The notes under the pieces are model-generated. The model searched no databases. It was not told the origin of the DNA and was given only the letters and a program-made list of their open reading frames with translations. A stretch of 64,000 bases of DNA from Mya arenaria (taxonomy: Eukaryota; Mollusca; Bivalvia; Myida; Myidae): assembly GCF_026914265.1 (NCBI RefSeq), contig NC_069133.1, positions 14,382,280 to 14,446,279 on the forward strand. The letters are read 5' to 3'. A program made the position numbers and the translations under genes. Positions within the stretch are counted from its first letter, which is position 1; each line of letters begins with the position of its first letter. This document shows, piece after piece, positions 59,877-64,000 of this stretch.

Positions 59877-61092
59877 GGACTAGGGCACTTGTGGCCTAGT
59901 TCATAGCAATAAACGCGATACCTGCATTCTCAAGCCGCATATGGGGGTTCACTGATGTAATGTATTCATACGCTGTATTTTGATTGGATTGCGGTTAGCG
60001 AATTTGAATAATCAAAGTAGTACAATGAAAACATCCAATAAAAATAGTTCTTCTAACAATTCAAGCCAACTGTATGTTCTTTTAATGAAGCACTAGAAAT
60101 TCATACGTAGCGAGTGAGTTAATCGAGTTAACTACATGAATGTTCTTGCATACGGGCAGATTATATGCAATAAGAATATGAACATATTGGAAAAGTACGC
60201 ATCGAAATTTTTTCCGTTCATTGCTCTGTATTGATAGACTGGTACCCTCTTTCTCTTTTATCCGAAATGAAACCAGTATGAGATAACCGCGGTGCCCATC
60301 ACGCATTCGAAATGTCTTGTGAATTCATACGTAAAAAGAATAAAGCGTGCGGTCTAAGTAGAAAACAACCTGGAAAGTTGGTTTAAAAAAGTATTGTTAT
60401 CCTTTTTATAGAACGTTGGTATTCCGAAGTCGGTCCCTGTTCTTTTTTTCGACATAATTTGCATGTTTCCGTGATATATTCTTTTCGATACAAAGTTTTT
60501 TTTAACTAATCATCGCATGGCACTTTTTTAAATACAACATGATTTTTGGTATTTATTGTTCAAATACTATTAATGTTAACTAAAAACCATATGCCGCTTA
60601 CCTGTATAACTTTATAGATTTAGGGAAAGTAAATCAGGGTACCAGTCTACTTATTGACCTCAAAATGTAGTCTGATCAGAGCGTCCGAATGATTCAGACA
60701 TGTATGACTACTTCCGGATGCTGATGTTGTGAATTTCATAGTGTTTTATTGAGGAAATAAAGCCGACATTGAATGATTACCACCATCAAACGGATTTATT
60801 TCATCTTACCGTGGGTAGCATTTTTAATTTGACACGTTAATTTTCAAGGAATACAAGTTCGTTTGAAAAAATCATATAATTTCAATTTCGCAGAATTGAG
60901 ATAAAAAATATCAAATATGCGCATCTGTGAATAAGATGATTGTTTACCTATTTGCATAGAAAAGTCTTGGAGCCACTCTCAGTGTAAGAACATAATTACT
61001 TTATATTGTACATTTTGTTCAATGATATGGTGATAAGCCATCGCCATTGATAAAACAATCTTGCATGCTCAATTTTGATTTCCTCTCTTATA

Positions 61093-61516
61093 ATGCACCA
61101 GTCAACTGGTACCACGGCCCCCTCGGGGATATACCGGGGAAAAGGGCTGTGTTTTTACCTTTCAGGTGTCCTCGTAGCTAAAGAACTTCAGCGAACACAT
61201 TATATATTACCTTCTTGGACGTGTTGTAAACATCAAAAAAATAAATATCAACATTAAAGTTTTGGAAGCCAGAACTAGTGTCCTCGCAATGCCGTGTGCT
61301 TGCGGTGGTTTTGTCTTCCCTCAAAATATATCAGGGAATTGCTCTTACCTTAGATCCCCTGGGTGCGGGGCGTTATTCACGGGATTTTACCACCAGTTCG
61401 TTCTCCCACCAGGGCAGGGATTTTACCGGGGATTGGCTGGACCGAAAGTCAAAGTACATGCTATTCCCTTGTGGGGGGGGGGGCTTGGGGGGCGTGGTTA
61501 CAATTGACTGGTGCAT
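61093..61516. mobile_element. TIR element, copy 1 (about 424 bp)
   Basis: ATGCACCAGTCAACTGGTAC at the left is inverted as GTTACAATTGACTGGTGCAT at the right. The GC-rich interior has GGGATATACCGGGG, GGGTGCGGGG and GGCTGGACCGAAAGT, shared with 61836-62126. The GC-rich inside allows several overlapping open frames, none a gene. A target duplication is not evident. Confidence 0.78.
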
Positions 61517-61835
61517 ACTTTACAAGTTCTTTTTCTGAAGACGCTTTGTGCTCAGTTTTTGTTTTCTAGCCAAAAATGAAAATCAAAAATCAGTCAAAGA
61601 TACAGTATGGTGATGCATTGTTATTGATAGATCAATATAAATTTGTGAAATATTTGAGGTATTCAATAAAGTTCCCTTATCACCCAATGTTGTGGAATAG
61701 TGAAGTAATGATCATTTAACCTCACAACAGTCTTTCTCAAATGCTGTCCAGGCTTTAGTATGCTTAAGAATAACTAACCTCGCGATGCCAGACCAGAAAT
61801 CATCTTGGCATGAGATTGGATCACTATGGGTCATT

Positions 61836-62126
61836 ATGCAGTCAATTGTAAATACGGCTCTTACATCCGGGGGTATACCGGGGATAGCCGGCGAAATGGG
61901 CCATGTTTTACCTATCAGGTGACCATCAGTGCCGGGTCTTCCCGGAAAATACAGTGTGGATGGGGCTTAACCTAATGTCCCTTGGGTGCGGGGGCATTTG
62001 GTGGGGACTTTACCATCGATTATCTCCATAGGGCGGGGATTTTAGCTAGGGTTGGCTGGACCGAAAGTAAAAGTCCCCGCTATTCCGGGACCGGGGGGGG
62101 GGCATGGTTTCAACTGACTGATGCAT
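61836..62126. mobile_element. TIR element, copy 2 (about 290 bp)
   Basis: ATGCAGTCAATTGTAAATAC on the left (three bases missing) and CAACTGACTGATGCAT on the right. The interior matches copy 1, including GGTATACCGGGG and GTTGGCTGGACCGAAAGT, and both have a G-run before the right end. Confidence 0.75.
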
Positions 62127-62189
62127 TAGCTTTTGTATTCAGATAAAGTCACAGACATTATAAGGTACAGTTTAAAGGGGCTGTACTCA

Positions 62190-62635
62190 GTTAATGATGA
62201 AAAAGCAAAAATTTAAAGAAAATTGTAGAAAATTGACATAAACTTGGTATCGATGTGTACAATTAATGCATTGAAACTTACTAACTGATGATCCCCATAG
62301 TTAACAAATGATTTATTAATAGCAGTCATTTCGTGTTTTTCCATTAAAAAAACATTACTAGGTATGCCTACCGAGTAGAATTCATTCCTTATGCGTGATC
62401 TGCCGTTGATGTTATTACATGATATTAGCTTGTTAGGTTAATACCAAATTCCACCCAGTAAAAGTAAGTCTTCATAGCATAGTAGATACGACACTTCACA
62501 GCATTTTTTTTTCATTTTGGTATTTTATTTACAATAACGATATCAAAGAGTAAACTATTTTATTAAAAAAAGTCTCCTTAGATTCGTTACAGGAAAAAAA
62601 CAAATTTGGGTGCCAATCTGGTGTACAGTACCTTT
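62190..62635 (+). repeat. dispersed repeat, copy 2 (tRNA-like core decayed)
   Basis: Homologous to 800-1277 in the same orientation. The core here is reduced to TCTTCATAGCATAGTAGATA. The T-stem loop is gone and the tail GTGCCAATCTGGTGTACAG is kept. Confidence 0.78.
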
Positions 62636-62825
62636 CATAAACAACAAGTGAAGCCAATGCTGTATTAATTTGAGACAAACAAAAAGAAGACAGCACAAAG
62701 TTCAAAAAGTGTGACTAATGTGAGAATACCTTACATAATTTATAAATTTGCAAGCGATTCAGACAATTTTAATGCTAGAAATCACAACAAAATCATTCCC
62801 TTGAATTATTCCTGTCATAGTTTAA

Positions 62826-63173
62826 AGCTGCACTCTCACAGATTTACCGTTTTTACAACTTTTTTTGTCTTGGAAAGAGCAAATTTTTGCGTTAACATCT
62901 TCAAACAATGATATCAGATTGCTGACAAACATCAGCTCGTGGTTTGTCATATTTCCTTTTGAAAATTAATGTTTTATGGCTTAAACCGTTACTAACAGTT
63001 TAAGAATAATGCTTAAAACATATTTTTTTTTAACTTTAATATAAAAATCTGCTATCTAAATTTTGGTCAGCAGTCTTATATAACTGGTTTCCATGGATTT
63101 TCGCAAAAATTGGCTCGTTCCAAGACAAAAAATAAAAAAGTTGTCAAAACGTTGAATGTGTGAGAGTGCAGCT
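62826..63173. mobile_element. palindromic TTAA-flanked element, copy 2
   Basis: AGCTGCACTCTCACA at the left and TGTGAGAGTGCAGCT at the right are perfect inverses, each next to TTAA (62822-62825 and 63174-63177). The interior matches 10914-11276 in reverse order, as a near-palindrome allows. Confidence 0.85.
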
Positions 63174-63776
63174 TTAAACTCATAATAAAATTTCAATGCA
63201 CTACATTTGACATAATTTTAAACAGATGAAAAAATATTATTTTTAAAAAGCACAATATATCCTTTATGTGACCTTACATTATAATGAATTTATTCAGATC
63301 ATAATTAAGTGACTTTTCTTGCACTTAAATGTGAACAAGTCAAAGCTTGGGATTGAACACTAAATGAAACAAGAATGAAATTAAATGAATCACAAAATAT
63401 CATCACAATTATACACACAAATGTTCTTTGATATACAAAAAAATGAAACTTTTTAGACTTTCAAAATTTTAAATTTACTAAATACGGTTATATAAAATGA
63501 TGAATACATTTGTAGGATTTGATATCCTACTAGATGTAACTCGGCTTCGTTCATTTTCTAAACTTTCTCTCAGTCATGAGGAATAAATTTTATTCACCGC
63601 AGTTGTTTTCTAAGTTTATGAAAATAAGAACAATTGAAACAATTCATTAACTACTGTTGATCAGTGCAGATTGTGGGAGTCATGGTTGATTTCAATGAAC
63701 AATGATTTCAAACAGTGTGATGTGAGCCGATTTTGTCAATGCTTAGAACATGGTTGTCAACATTCCCCTAAATGTA
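63174..63776. other. inside the 3.93-kb element, nothing recognised
   Basis: AT-rich, no exon or repeat structure supported. Confidence 0.4.
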
Positions 63777-63808
63777 GCCCTAGTCCATCAGTGCTTTCAG
63801 CACTTTGA

Positions 63809-64000
63809 TTTATATAAGTTTTGATATACTTTTGCAAATTTCTATATTGTAGTGATTCATACTGGTTAATGTGTTTCTTATATTGCTATGCCTGTAGTAT
63901 TATAAGTAACTTTCATGTGTTTCCGGTTCGGTTAGAAAAAATCCGAACCGAGGGCACGTGCGTAAGCCGTAACGAGGCTTGCCGTGATTGTAATTTATAC
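63809..64000 (+). repeat. 3' flank of locus F unit resumes
   Basis: TATATTGTAGTGATTCATAC and TTTCATGTGTTTCCGGTTCG match 46716 onward, confirming the right limit of the insertion. Confidence 0.85.

Larger units (their letters stand above)
59877..63808 (+). mobile_element. 3.93-kb Helentron-like insertion, no target duplication
   Basis: The paralogue at 46665-46672 has T8. Here five T precede 59877 and three T follow 63808, so the insertion is exact and nothing was duplicated. GGACTAGGGC starts the element, and its inverse GCCCTAGTCC (63777-63786) lies 22 bp before the right end. It is followed by a 3-nt spacer, a hairpin AGTGC-TTTCA-GCACT (63790-63804) and TTGA. Helentrons are known for T-T insertion without duplication, offset inverted repeats and a 3' hairpin. 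No Rep/helicase coding is seen, so it is non-autonomous or a shell carrying other elements (61.1, 61.8, 62.2 and 62.8 kb). Confidence 0.75.

Noticed and set aside
61262..61569. Three overlapping open frames in the GC-rich region
   Set aside because: They lie within a TIR element whose high GC removes stops by chance; no frame is shared with its second copy.

Overview
The window looks like AT-rich, repeat-laden metazoan DNA with introns, TATA-like and poly(A) signals and no operons. A lophotrochozoan, most probably a bivalve mollusc, fits best. The grounds are a glycine-rich secreted gene of the kind seen among shell and byssus proteins, tandem-core elements resembling the bivalve 'pearl' family, and many small palindromic elements. 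The species cannot be fixed from the sequence alone.

Layout. 1-2.9 kb holds a 37-bp minisatellite, a dispersed repeat with a tRNA-like core and a glycine-rich secretory gene interrupted by one stop codon. 3-11.6 kb is almost gene-free, with microsatellites, a 20-bp minisatellite and a TTAA-flanked palindromic element. 11.7-12.5 kb carries the one C2H2 zinc-finger exon that reads through intact (locus A, eight fingers). 14.0-18.6 kb is bracketed by a ~100-bp inverted repeat and contains a tRNA-like SINE head and possible small exons.

From about 19.5 kb to the end the window is a decayed tandem cluster of C2H2 finger loci: B at 22.4-24.8 kb, C at 30.7-31.1 kb, E at 40.8-44.9 kb and F at 56.6-58.3 kb. 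Each sits in duplicated non-coding flanks several kb long. Loci A, B, E and F share the same splice acceptor and exon start. Loci C, E and F share an upstream block with a half-finger. B, C, E and F are broken by frameshifts and stops, and E also by a 113-bp transposon. Fingers kept amplifying after the reading frame was lost.

Between B and C, a ~1.7-kb segment is duplicated head to tail on the minus strand. Each copy is a degenerate three-exon gene whose second and third exons resemble a FLYWCH-type zinc finger.

Because the flanks are duplicated, several insertions can be sized against an empty copy. They are a 5'-truncated LINE at 33.5-35.0 kb, a longer LINE with endonuclease and reverse transcriptase at 50.1-54.7 kb, and a 3.93-kb element at 59.9-63.8 kb. 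The last is inserted into a T8 tract with no target duplication. Its ends (inverted repeat, 3-nt spacer, 5-bp hairpin with a 5-nt loop) match those of the tandem-core element at 47.0-48.4 kb, which points to one Helentron/pearl-like class. Only locus A is a good candidate for a working gene.
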